From contig JAFUAO010000066.1 in NCBI GenBank assembly GCA_017460665.1, positions 1 to 43,011 on the forward strand: 43,011 nucleotides of DNA. Reading direction: 5' to 3'. This DNA comes from Ruminococcus sp. (lineage in GTDB: Bacteria; Bacillota; Clostridia; Oscillospirales; Ruminococcaceae). The notes under the pieces are model-generated. The model did not search any database. It saw nothing but the letters and a program-made list of their open reading frames with translations, and was not told the origin of the DNA. Shown piece after piece: positions 31,821-39,583 of the stretch. The position numbers and the translations under genes are program-made. Every line of letters begins with the position of its first letter. Within the stretch, counting starts at the first letter, position 1.

Positions 31821-33056
31821 TTACTCTTCCTCGGCCTTTCTTCTGTTCTTAGCCAGAAGAGTTACGATGAAGCCGATAGCGATAAGACCGATAACAGCAG
31901 GAGCTGCGATCGAGAGCAGGATACCTGTGGGGATCGTACCTGACTTAGTATTTGTGAAGGCAGCAGTAACGTCCTGATCGATACCTGTGGAGTTGGAAGC
32001 TGTGTCGGTATCGGTCTCTGTGTTCTTCTTGGTATCGCTGTTGTCAACAGAAGGAGTATAGTCCTCCTCAGCCTCCACGATCGTGTACTTAGCGCCGGCA
32101 GGGAGGCCGTTGATCTTAACGCTCTGTCCGTTCTGGAGGTAGAAGTCCTTAGTTACTGTGCCTGATGTGGCAACGATCTGCTGGCCTGGGAGAGTGTCGT
32201 TGTCGTCGACGCCATTAGCAGCAGCCATATCTTCGGCAGAATACTCAGTTGCTGTATTTGCAGAAGGCTCTGCCTCGAAGGTAGTTCCTTTGCCGATAAC
32301 GTCGAAAACAGTACCTGCAACGATGTTCTCGATAGTAACGGTGAACTTGAAGTACTTGTCCTTTGAGGCCTGGTTTCCGGCAACGGTCTTGGAGAAGGTC
32401 AGATCGTTGGTATCGTAGCTGTTCTGATAGCCGGCGACCTTCTTTCCGTCGCTCTCGCTGCTTGTACCGCCTTCGTTCTTGTAATCGTTGGTGTCGATAA
32501 TAGCATTATAAAGTACATAGTTGCTGACTGACAGAGTGCCGTTAGTATCCACAACATAAACGTCCAGGGTCTTAGTAGCTGAGCCCTCGATATCGCAGGC
32601 CTGTGAGCCGGTGCCCAGCTCCTCGGTAACGACATAGCGATAAACGCCGGGCTCAGGGAACGTGATACCGGTAAAGTCAACGGTAACGGTCTTCTTAGCG
32701 TACTTCTCGGTGTCTTCCAGCTCAACTGTGTCTTCGGTCGGAGCAGTATCGTATGTAGTGTCCCCAGCCTCGAACACAGCGTTCGTGATAGTGGGAGTAC
32801 CGAGACCAGCATAGACCTCAGACTGCTCGGCAGTCGTTGCAGCCTTAGCTGCGCCGGCAGCGATAGAGTAGTTGAATGTTGCGTTAGGGACGTTAGCCTC
32901 CTTGTCCATAACGAGGTACTTGCTGAATGTAGTGGTCGAACCCTCTGCCTGCTTGTCATCTGCGTAGTTGGCAGCTCCGGCAGTCAGGCTCATTGCTGAC
33001 ATAGAAGCGATGGCAACTGCTGATACAAGTGCGGCTGTGATCTTTTTCATGTTCAT
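31821..33056 (-). CDS. Major pilin-like protein (FctA/Spy0128 type)
   Basis: This 411-residue secreted protein has a signal peptide (residues 1-28, cut after AGA). The first domain (about 35-200) has VYRYVVTEELG, the E-box type strand of isopeptide-forming pilin domains. The second (about 210-360) has LTFSKTVAGNQASKDKYFKF and YTIVEAEEDY. A Thr/Asp/Ser linker follows, then the sorting signal SGTIPTGILL, a membrane span and RRKAEEE. The IPTG core differs from LPxTG. GGAGG is seven bases before the ATG. It is probably polymerised by the class B sortase downstream. Confidence 0.9.
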   Translation of the reverse strand: MNMKKITAALVSAVAIASMSAMSLTAGAANYADDKQAEGSTTTFSKYLVMDKEANVPNATFNYSIAAGAAKAATTAEQSEVYAGLGTPTITNAVFEAGDTTYDTAPTEDTVELEDTEKYAKKTVTVDFTGITFPEPGVYRYVVTEELGTGSQACDIEGSATKTLDVYVVDTNGTLSVSNYVLYNAIIDTNDYKNEGGTSSESDGKKVAGYQNSYDTNDLTFSKTVAGNQASKDKYFKFTVTIENIVAGTVFDVIGKGTTFEAEPSANTATEYSAEDMAAANGVDDNDTLPGQQIVATSGTVTKDFYLQNGQSVKINGLPAGAKYTIVEAEEDYTPSVDNSDTKKNTETDTDTASNSTGIDQDVTAAFTNTKSGTIPTGILLSIAAPAVIGLIAIGFIVTLLAKNRRKAEEE

Positions 33057-33080
33057 ATAATATCCTCCTTAAAGAATAAC

Positions 33081-33729
33081 TTATATCCCACGCCTGCGCA
33101 TAACGAACATAACAGCTCCCTGTACGTCGTCGAGACTGATACCGCCGTATGTGCGGCTGTCCGTGACGTCTGTCCTGTAGTCGTTGAGCACAAAAACGCA
33201 GTTTTCCGGAACGGTATAGGGGTAGGTCAGTGCCGACCCCGGGGGCGATGAGCGGAAAACGGCATCCTCGAAAAAACCAAGTCCGTTGACGGAGATGTAA
33301 TCATCGAAGATCTCGACGCTGTCGCCGGCAAGAGCGATGACTCTTCCAAATCTGATCTTCCCGTCCAATTTGTAGGCTATCTCGTCGCCCTGCTTGAGGT
33401 CGGACAGGCGATAGGTGATACACAGATCGCCGTCCTTGATCATGGGGAAGGACGAGTTATCGTGGCAGACATAGACGCCGCACACGAATTTCAGCAGGAG
33501 CGCCACCGCTCCGGCAGTAACGCCCAGCTTGATGAGAAGGCTCAGGGCGTAGCTCCTTGCGGTAGGCCGCTTCTTTTTCTTTTTGGCGGAAGGATCTTTT
33601 TCGGGAGGGGAGACTGGTGTTTTCTCCTCCAAAGGCATCACATCTTTCTTCATAGCTAAGGCGGTCTGGTCCAGCCCCGCCGCTCCGTTGGACGCAGCAC
33701 CTGCCAAGACCTCATCTAAAAAAGGACAT
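33081..33729 (-). CDS. Signal-peptidase-like pilus chaperone (SipA type), lysine lost, start disrupted
   Basis: Counting from the ATG of the unbroken frame at 33752, it has a basic segment, one membrane span (about residues 68-92) and an S26 domain. Ser100 keeps the catalytic serine place (SSFPMIKDGD), but the lysine place is Gly136 (FGRVIALAGD). In S. pyogenes SipA, essential for pilus assembly, the lysine position is also Gly and the serine is lost too. The ATG at 33752 lies inside the -10 box. A good start is the ATG at 33729 with AAGGTGG, but six T residues at 33723-33718 put it one base out of frame. With five T the protein would begin MSFLDEVLAG. Confidence 0.8.
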
Positions 33730-33750
33730 AGATCCACCTTGCCTATTAGC

Positions 33751-33780
33751 ATTATACCACTAATAGAGAGCTAATGTCAA
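33751..33780 (-). promoter_or_regulatory. Pilus operon promoter
   Basis: TTGACA (33780-33775), 18 bases, TATAAT (33756-33751), perfect boxes. The expected transcript start near 33744 leaves a leader of about 15 bases before the ATG at 33729. Bases 33781-33965 hold no gene I can support. Confidence 0.85.
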
Positions 33781-33965
33781 GGCGGGAAAACCATTTTTCG
33801 ATGATTTTTAACAATTCTCACATAAAATACCGCTCGTTTCGGGAAATAAAAAATACAGATCTGTGCAAAATGACAAGAATGATCGTTGAAAGAGCTTCCG
33901 GTGGGAAATACCTGCCAAAAACTCGGAGAAATTCTGTGTTTTCAAAAGGGAGTTCCATGCTGATA

Positions 33966-33994
33966 TTGCAATTTGAGAGGGACTGTGATATAAT
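33966..33994 (+). promoter_or_regulatory. Promoter of the former cysteine synthase gene
   Basis: TTGCAA (33966-33971), 17 bases, TATAAT (33989-33994). It precedes the cysK relic and is the nearest promoter for the ABC-F gene at 34232. Confidence 0.75.
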
Positions 33995-33997
33995 ATA

Positions 33998-34216
33998 AAG
34001 GATACATTCCTTGAGATCTTAGAGCAGACAGCCTGCCGGATCGACGGTTTCTGCACAGGCATCGGCACCGGCGACGGGATCATCCCCTCGATCCTTGACC
34101 AGAAGATCTACGACCACATACACATCGTCACCGACGCTGACGCTATCCGTACCGCCGTCGTGACTATACTCCCGGACACCGCCGAGAGGTATCTCTCCAC
34201 TCCGCTGTTCGGCTAA
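33998..34216 (+). pseudogene. cysK: Remnant of cysteine synthase
   Basis: One open frame without a usable start codon reads fragments of the O-acetylserine sulfhydrylase C-terminal half. It has IDGFCTGIGTG (the PLP phosphate-loop region), GIIPSILDQKIYDHIHIVTD, and the family's end VTILPDTAERYLSTPLFG. A normal enzyme has about 305 residues. Here about 70 remain, and blocks between these motifs are missing without breaking the frame. The N-terminal domain with the PLP lysine is absent, so no activity is possible. It lies between its apparent own promoter and an ABC-F gene. Confidence 0.85.
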
Positions 34217-34231
34217 AGAGGAGGTCAGTCT

Positions 34232-36019
34232 ATGATCCTGCTTTCGGCACAGGACATCTCAAAAACTTACATGGAGCGCAAGGTGCTGGACCGTGTCTCA
34301 TTCTTCCTCGGGGAGGGGGACAAGGTGGGGCTCATCGGCATAAACGGCACGGGGAAGTCTACCCTCCTGAGGATCCTTGCAGGCGTCGAGGAGCCAGATC
34401 TGGGGCAGGTGGTCCGCACTAACGGGATCAGGATCTCGTACCTGCCTCAGATCCCGGAGTTCGACCCTCACGGCACGGTGCTCAGCCAGGTGCTGCTACA
34501 CCTGCCGGAGGACCTTAAAAACTCCAAGGACCACGAGGCAAGGTCGATCCTAGGGAAGCTGGGGATCTCGGACACTGACAGGGACATCAGCACTCTCTCC
34601 GGCGGCGAGCGCAGGAGAGCCGGGATAGCCGCTGCACTTATCCAGCCCAGCGACGTGCTGCTCCTTGACGAGCCCACCAACCACATCGACAACGAGACCG
34701 TCCAGATCTTGGAGGAGCTGCTCATGCGCTACCGTGGAGCGATCGTCATGGTCACTCACGACAGGTACTTCCTTGACAAGATCTGCCGCCGGATCGTGGA
34801 GGTGGACAGAGGCGCCGTCTATTCCTGCGAGGGCGGCTACAGCGGCTACGTCCGGCAGAAGGCCCAGCGTGAGGCCGATGCCGAGGCCTCAGAGCGGAAG
34901 GCACGTTCGATCTACCGCAGAGAGCTGGAGTGGATCAGCCGTGGCCCCCGTGCAAGAGGCACCAAGTCCAAGGACAGGATCGAGCGCTTCGAGGCTCTGA
35001 AAAACCGTGAAAAGCCTGTGGCTGCGGAGAGGCTGCAATTGCAGTCGGTCTCCACAAGGCTGGGCAAAAAGACGGTGGAGCTGACAGAGATAAGCAAGTC
35101 TATCGGCGGAAAGCAGCTCATCAGCGGCTTTTCCTACATCATCTCACGGGACGCAAGGATCGGGATCGTGGGGCCAAACGGCGCCGGGAAGTCCACCTTT
35201 CTGAAAATGATCTTGGGCCAGGTCCAGCCTGACTCCGGATCCGTGATCGTCGGCGACACGGTGAATATCGGCTATTTTTCTCAGGAATGTGAGTCCATGG
35301 ACCCCTCCCTCAGGGCTATCGACTACATCCGTGAGACCGCCGACATCGTTCGGACTCCCGACGGCACTGTGACGGCCTCCCAGATGCTGGAGCGCTTCCT
35401 CTTCACCCCGGAGCTCCAGTACAACCGGATCGAGAAGCTCTCCGGCGGCGAGCGCAAGAGGCTGTACCTGCTTAAGGTGCTGATGGGAGCGCCCAATATC
35501 CTGCTCCTTGACGAGCCCACCAACGACCTTGACATCGCTACCCTCACGATCCTGGAGGACTATTTGCAGTCCTTCAGCGGTGCCGTGATCGCAGTCTCCC
35601 ACGACAGGTACTTCCTTGACAAGATGTGCAGCGAGATCTTCGAGTTCAAAAACGGGAACTGCACACGGTACAACGGGAACTATTCCTACTACGCTCAAAG
35701 GGCCAGAGAGGAGCTGCCGAAGGAGGAGAAGGCTCCCAAGGCCGCCGTCAAAAGGGAGCGTGCCCCGGGAAAGACCAAGCTGAGATTTTCATTCAAGGAG
35801 CAGCGTGAGTACGCCACGATCGAGGAGGACATCGCAGCTCTGGAGGAGGAGATCTCCCGGACGGAGGACCAGATCGGGCAGTTCGGTTCCGACTACGTCA
35901 AGCTGCAGGAGCTCTCCGAGGAGCGTGACCGGCTGTCGGCGGAGCTGGAGGAGAAAATGGAGCGCTGGGTCTATCTCAGCGACCTTGCCGAGCGGATCGA
36001 GCGTGGAGAATATCAGTAA
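34232..36019 (+). CDS. ABC-F family ATPase (Uup/ribosome-protection type)
   Basis: This 595-residue soluble protein has two ATPase domains and no membrane segment. Walker A motifs are GINGTGKST (about residue 37) and GPNGAGKST (about 315); signatures are LSGGERRR and LSGGERKR; Walker B motifs are LLLDEPTNHID and LLLDEPTNDLD. A P-site tRNA-interaction-motif-like linker lies between the domains. The C-terminus (about 510-595) is a charged coiled coil as in Uup. ABC-F proteins act on stalled ribosomes; which subgroup this is cannot be told here. It starts 15 bases after the cysK relic with AGAGGAGG upstream. Confidence 0.92.
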   Translation: MILLSAQDISKTYMERKVLDRVSFFLGEGDKVGLIGINGTGKSTLLRILAGVEEPDLGQVVRTNGIRISYLPQIPEFDPHGTVLSQVLLHLPEDLKNSKDHEARSILGKLGISDTDRDISTLSGGERRRAGIAAALIQPSDVLLLDEPTNHIDNETVQILEELLMRYRGAIVMVTHDRYFLDKICRRIVEVDRGAVYSCEGGYSGYVRQKAQREADAEASERKARSIYRRELEWISRGPRARGTKSKDRIERFEALKNREKPVAAERLQLQSVSTRLGKKTVELTEISKSIGGKQLISGFSYIISRDARIGIVGPNGAGKSTFLKMILGQVQPDSGSVIVGDTVNIGYFSQECESMDPSLRAIDYIRETADIVRTPDGTVTASQMLERFLFTPELQYNRIEKLSGGERKRLYLLKVLMGAPNILLLDEPTNDLDIATLTILEDYLQSFSGAVIAVSHDRYFLDKMCSEIFEFKNGNCTRYNGNYSYYAQRAREELPKEEKAPKAAVKRERAPGKTKLRFSFKEQREYATIEEDIAALEEEISRTEDQIGQFGSDYVKLQELSEERDRLSAELEEKMERWVYLSDLAERIERGEYQ

Positions 36020-36032
36020 AGGAGCGAAAAAT

Positions 36033-36398
36033 ATGGAGCTAAAAACATTGGAGGGACAGTTCTCGGTATGTAAGGTGAGCTCCCTTGCAGGCTTTGATAT
36101 GAGCAGCAGGCTCTTCTTCATCGGCAGGACCGACCGGGAGCTTTCGCTGGTATGCCCCACAGAGGACGTTCTGGAGGAGACCCTCCGCCGTGACGACGGC
36201 TGGAAGGCCTTCCGCATCGAGGGGGAGCTGGACTTCTCCCTGACCGGGATCCTGGCAAAGCTCTCGGCTGTCCTTGCACAGCAGGAGATCGGGATCTTCG
36301 CCGTTTCCACCTACGATACTGACTACATCTTAGTGAAGTCAGAAAACTTCGACAGGGCCCTCTCTGCCCTTGCTCAGGAGGGCTACACCGTTATCTGA
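36033..36398 (+). CDS. ACT-domain protein (CASTOR-like)
   Basis: This 121-residue protein consists of tandem ACT-like folds: the second has LTGILAKLSAVLAQQEIGIFAVSTYDTDYILV, the classical ACT ligand-binding layout. Such stand-alone ACT proteins sense amino acids, but the ligand is unknown. The ATG follows AAAGGAG by seven bases and the gene lies 13 bases after the ABC-F gene, so the two are co-transcribed. The next gene starts 22 bases later. Confidence 0.87.
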   Translation: MELKTLEGQFSVCKVSSLAGFDMSSRLFFIGRTDRELSLVCPTEDVLEETLRRDDGWKAFRIEGELDFSLTGILAKLSAVLAQQEIGIFAVSTYDTDYILVKSENFDRALSALAQEGYTVI

Positions 36399-36420
36399 AT
36401 ATGATCGGAGGCAGATCATC

Positions 36421-37893
36421 GTGAACTACAAAAACCCAGTTATCCGGGGCTTCTACCCCGACCCCAGCGTCTGTGAGGCGAACGGACGCTTCTACCTTGT
36501 GACCAGCTCCTTCCAGTATTTCCCGGGAGTGCCGCTCTTTGAGAGCACCGACCTTGTGAACTGGCACCAGATCGGCCACGTCCTCACCAGAATGAGCCAG
36601 CTCCCCTTGAAGGGCGCCCTCAGCTCAGCAGGGATCTTCGCCCCCACAATACGCTACAACGAGGGGACCTTCTACATGGTCACCACCAATACCACCACCG
36701 GGAAGAACTTCTACGTTTCCGCCAAGGACATCTATGGGGAGTGGTCCGAGCCGATCGAGGTGGAGCAGGACGGCATAGATCCCTCCCTGTATTTCGAGGA
36801 GGGGAGGGCCTATTTCATGTCCAACGGCTCCGACGACTTCGGCGACCACGGGATCACTCAGTGTGAGATCGACATCGAGACCGGCAGGAAGCTCTCCCAG
36901 AGCCGCACGATCTGGCACGGCTCCGGTGGAAGGTATCTGGAGTCTCCCCACTTGTACAAGATCGGGGGCTGGTACCTGCTGACCGCCGCCGAGGGAGGCA
37001 CCGAATACGGCCACATGATCACCTGCGCCCGGAGCAGGTCCCTGTGGGAGGGCTTCGAGGGCTGTCCCCGTAACCCGATCCTCACCAACCGTGACCTTGG
37101 GGGCTATCAGATCCAGGGCGTCGGCCACGGAGACCTGGTCCGCAGGCCGGATACCGGTCAGTGGGCCTTCCTCCACCTGGGCTTCCGCCAGATCGACCAG
37201 TGGCTGCCCTTCCACCACCTTGGCAGAGAGACCTTCCTGACCCCCGTCACCTTCGATGAGGAGGGCTGGCCTGTCTGCGGAGAGGACGGCACCTGCCGGG
37301 AGGAGTTCCAGATCTCAGGGGACTTTTCTCAGCAGGAGCAGAAGAGCTTCACCTTCGCCGATCGGGAGAGGTGGCTGTATATCCGTGAGCCTGACATGGA
37401 CCGCTATGAGCTCAGGGGAGAGACCCTGCGGCTCACCGGCTCTCAGGACACCCTTGACGGCATAGGATCTCCCACCTTCACCGGGATCCGCCAGACCGAC
37501 TTCTGCGGAGTGCTCAAATGCCGAGTTTCCGCCGAAAACGGCGAGGCCGGGATCAGTATCTACATGGACGAGGACCACCGCTACGATCTGGCCGTAGTCA
37601 ATGAGAACGGCCAGAGCCGGGCTCAGCTCCGGCTGGTGATCGGGGACGCAAGATACGTCCGGGACAGCGTTCCTCTTGCCGGGAACAGCGCCGATCTGAC
37701 CGTTAAAATGAACAGCTTCGTCTACGATTTTTCCGTGGCGGAGGAGGGCGCCTCCCACAGCTTTGGCTTTGCCCACACAAGGTATGTCTCCACCGAGGTC
37801 GCCTGCGGATTTACCGGCGTGATCCTTGGCCTCTACGCTCAGGCAGAGGGTGCAAAGGGCGAGTTTTCGGAGTTTTCCGTTACATACGAATAA
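36421..37893 (+). CDS. GH43 beta-xylosidase / alpha-L-arabinofuranosidase
   Basis: This 490-residue protein starts at a GTG with GGAGG nine bases upstream. The N-terminal five-bladed propeller (residues 1-310) has the catalytic base Asp14 (YPDPSV), the pKa modulator Asp120 (DGIDPSLYF) and the acid Glu174 (YLESPHLY). The C-terminal beta-sandwich (about 320-490) closes the active site as in xylosidase-type GH43. No signal peptide is visible, so it should act in the cytoplasm on imported arabinoxylo-oligosaccharides, complementing the GH3 enzyme 7 kb away. Exact specificity needs assay. Confidence 0.93.
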   Translation: MNYKNPVIRGFYPDPSVCEANGRFYLVTSSFQYFPGVPLFESTDLVNWHQIGHVLTRMSQLPLKGALSSAGIFAPTIRYNEGTFYMVTTNTTTGKNFYVSAKDIYGEWSEPIEVEQDGIDPSLYFEEGRAYFMSNGSDDFGDHGITQCEIDIETGRKLSQSRTIWHGSGGRYLESPHLYKIGGWYLLTAAEGGTEYGHMITCARSRSLWEGFEGCPRNPILTNRDLGGYQIQGVGHGDLVRRPDTGQWAFLHLGFRQIDQWLPFHHLGRETFLTPVTFDEEGWPVCGEDGTCREEFQISGDFSQQEQKSFTFADRERWLYIREPDMDRYELRGETLRLTGSQDTLDGIGSPTFTGIRQTDFCGVLKCRVSAENGEAGISIYMDEDHRYDLAVVNENGQSRAQLRLVIGDARYVRDSVPLAGNSADLTVKMNSFVYDFSVAEEGASHSFGFAHTRYVSTEVACGFTGVILGLYAQAEGAKGEFSEFSVTYE

Positions 37894-37923
37894 AAAAGGC
37901 CCGGAGCTCTTCCGGGTCTTTCA
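37894..37923. terminator. Convergent terminator
   Basis: GGCCCGGA (37898-37905) and TCCGGGTC (37911-37918) pair (one G-U, one mismatch possible), with A6 before and TTTC after. It separates the GH43 gene from the leftward radical SAM gene. Confidence 0.78.
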
Positions 37924-38829
37924 TATTATCCCTGACAGGTCGAAGTTCGGGACGTAGCTCTCCGACGCAGAGGACTTCTCCTGAGTGTAGCCCTTTAGTC
38001 CCAGCTCAGCGGCAAGGTCCACCACCCTGTTGTACTCCATTTTGGTGACTCTTCGGCGGAGCTCCGGGAAGCTCTCCGGCAGGTGTGGGAAGGGCGTGTA
38101 CTGGTCCATGATGCTCACAAGGGCCTTCTCAGGAGGTATGCTCCGGGCGATCCACCGCATGATCTCCATGGAGTCCTTCCGGCAGCCGGGCAGCACAAGG
38201 TGGCGGATCACCGTTCCCTTCAGGAGCTTGCCCTCGCCGTCGAAGACCAGCTCTCCGGCCTGGTCGGTCATGGCAAGGACAGCCTTTGACGCTCTCTCGA
38301 AATAGTCCGGCGCTCCGCTGTATCTGGCCGAGAGCTCAGAGGAGAGGTACTTCAGATCCGGCAGGAAAACGTCCACATATCCCTCAAGGAGAGCGATCGT
38401 CTCCGGCAACTCATAGCCGCTGGAATTGTACACCACCGGGATCCTCAGCCGCCCCTTCACAAGGTCCAAGGCCCTGAGGATCGAGGGCACGAAGTGGGTC
38501 GGGGTCACAAGGTCGATGTTGTCGGCGCCCTCCTCCTGCAGCGTGAGGAAGATCTGGCCCAGCCGCTCAGGAGAGATCTCCGCCCCGAAGCTCCGGCTGC
38601 TGATCTTGTAGTTCTGACAGAAGCAGCACCTGAGGCTGCACCCGGAGAAAAACACGGTCCCGGCGCCGTTTTTGCTGGAGATACAGGGCTCCTCCCATTT
38701 GTGGAGAGAGGCCTTTGCAGCGAAGATCTTCCCGGTCATGCCGCAGGCTCCGGCTGTTGAGCTCCTGTCGGTGCCGCATTTTCTCGGACAGAGCCGGCAG
38801 GCCCTGTATAGCTCCTCCCAGTTCCTCAT
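37921..38829 (-). CDS. Radical SAM protein, PflA-like (COG1313 type)
   Basis: This 302-residue protein has an N-terminal Cys-rich segment (CRLCPRKCGTDR, then GACG) followed by the iron-sulfur motif Cys64-x3-Cys68-x2-Cys71 (GCSLRCCFCQN). This double layout is typical of the group annotated as putative pyruvate-formate-lyase activating enzymes. Members generate a glycyl radical or modify other targets; no glycyl radical enzyme lies nearby. A -10 TATAAT is at 38876-38871 with a poor -35. AAAGGAG precedes the ATG. Confidence 0.9.
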   Translation of the reverse strand: MRNWEELYRACRLCPRKCGTDRSSTAGACGMTGKIFAAKASLHKWEEPCISSKNGAGTVFFSGCSLRCCFCQNYKISSRSFGAEISPERLGQIFLTLQEEGADNIDLVTPTHFVPSILRALDLVKGRLRIPVVYNSSGYELPETIALLEGYVDVFLPDLKYLSSELSARYSGAPDYFERASKAVLAMTDQAGELVFDGEGKLLKGTVIRHLVLPGCRKDSMEIMRWIARSIPPEKALVSIMDQYTPFPHLPESFPELRRRVTKMEYNRVVDLAAELGLKGYTQEKSSASESYVPNFDLSGII

Positions 38830-38931
38830 GGCAGGCTCCTTTCGTTTTTCGTAAGGTCGGTTCTGCTTCTATTATACCACGTTCCGCACAAAAATGGAAT
38901 ACCCAAAAGCGAAGCCGGGGGTTTTTTTCGC

Positions 38932-38960
38932 TTGACATCGTGGCTAAAATGTGGTATAAT
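38932..38960 (+). promoter_or_regulatory. tRNA-Leu promoter
   Basis: TTGACA (38932-38937), 17 bases, TATAAT (38955-38960), both perfect, 11 bases before the mature tRNA. Confidence 0.9.
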
Positions 38961-38971
38961 ACCAAATGTAC

Positions 38972-39058
38972 GCCGGTGTGATGGAATTGGCAGACGTGAC
39001 GGACTCAAAATCCGTTGGTGGCAACACCGTGCGGGTTCGACCCCCGCCACCGGCACCA
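38972..39058 (+). tRNA. tRNA-Leu (anticodon CAA)
   Basis: The 87-nt class II tRNA has acceptor stem GCCGGTG / CACCGGC. Its anticodon loop is CTCAAAA, giving CAA and reading UUG. It also has a long variable arm, the T-arm GGGTTCGACCC and an encoded CCA. It has a perfect promoter. Confidence 0.97.
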
Positions 39059-39197
39059 GCGCCGAGCGGGCGCGCGCGATTCGCGCGTTCGCTCGTAAAC
39101 TCGCTTAGTTTCATAGTGCGGTGACATTTCTCCGCGCATGAAAGTCATCTATTTCGTATAGATAACACAGGCAGCGTGACGCTGCATCCAGTTTCGT

Positions 39198-39229
39198 GCC
39201 TCACTTTATGTGGGGCTCAAACTTTTTTT
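39198..39229 (+). terminator. Probable terminator downstream of tRNA-Leu
   Basis: GCCTCAC (39198-39204) and GTGGGGC (39210-39216) pair with one G-U, followed by TCAAAC and seven T. Before it, CGAGCG/CGCTCG (39063-39068, 39090-39095), ATCTAT/ATAGAT and GCAGCG/CGCTGC add small hairpins. Confidence 0.5.
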
Positions 39230-39296
39230 CGCGCATGACACGATATCAAAAACGGAACATATTTTCAGCAGCGCCCCTCATTTCATTCGGGGCTCA

Positions 39297-39396
39297 GTGA
39301 AGAGTGGATAGTGAATAATGTATAGTGAAGAGTAATGCTCGCCGGGCGTTTATGTACTATTCGTTATCCACTGTTCGCTTTTCACTATTCACTAAA
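39297..39396. repeat. Imperfect palindromic element with AGTGAA-type subrepeats
   Basis: The left arm contains GTGAAGAGTGGATAGTGAAT and again AGTGAAGAGT. The right arm contains the approximate complement (GTTATCCACTGTTCGC, then TTTTCACTATTCACT), with GCTCGCCGGGCG at the centre. The design resembles short dispersed palindromes of Firmicutes genomes. No gene is seen in 39059-39480. Confidence 0.55.
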
Positions 39397-39438
39397 ATTG
39401 CGGACATTTACGCTTTTCCTGAGAAAACTCAGGCACCA

Positions 39439-39475
39439 AAAAGCTCCCATACAGCGATGTGTGGGAGCCTTTTAT
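39439..39475. terminator. Terminator-like hairpin beyond the BREX remnant
   Basis: AGCTCCCATACA and TGTGTGGGAGCCT pair with mismatches; T-runs occur on both strands (TTTT right, TTTTT left). It ends the leftward pglX/pglZ remnant transcript. Confidence 0.65.
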
Positions 39476-39487
39476 TATTGGCAGAGA

Positions 39488-39583
39488 TCAGACTGCCGGT
39501 GAGCTACCTGTTCTGGTTTGCATAGTGCTCCACAGCACGGCGAAACGCTCGGTCAGGGTGGTCATTATCGTGTCGATCGTCAT
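39488..39583 (-). pseudogene. pglZ: Stub of the BREX alkaline-phosphatase-like gene
   Basis: A 31-codon frame, MTIDTIMTTLTERF at the start, begins within ATGA overlapping the stop of the PglX remnant and ends at a TGA. In type 1 BREX loci pglZ follows pglX, and PglZ proteins begin with a similar short helix, which is why I read this as its first few codons before a deletion. The assignment depends mainly on synteny. Confidence 0.5.

Noticed and set aside
33989-34216. Genuine small protein gene upstream of the ABC-F gene
   Set aside because: The frame lacks ATG, GTG or TTG in a usable position and consists of recognisable cysteine synthase motifs, so a pseudogene explains it better.
39325-39525. 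A 66-codon rightward frame in the palindromic region
   Set aside because: No Shine-Dalgarno, coincides with the imperfect palindrome and a terminator hairpin.
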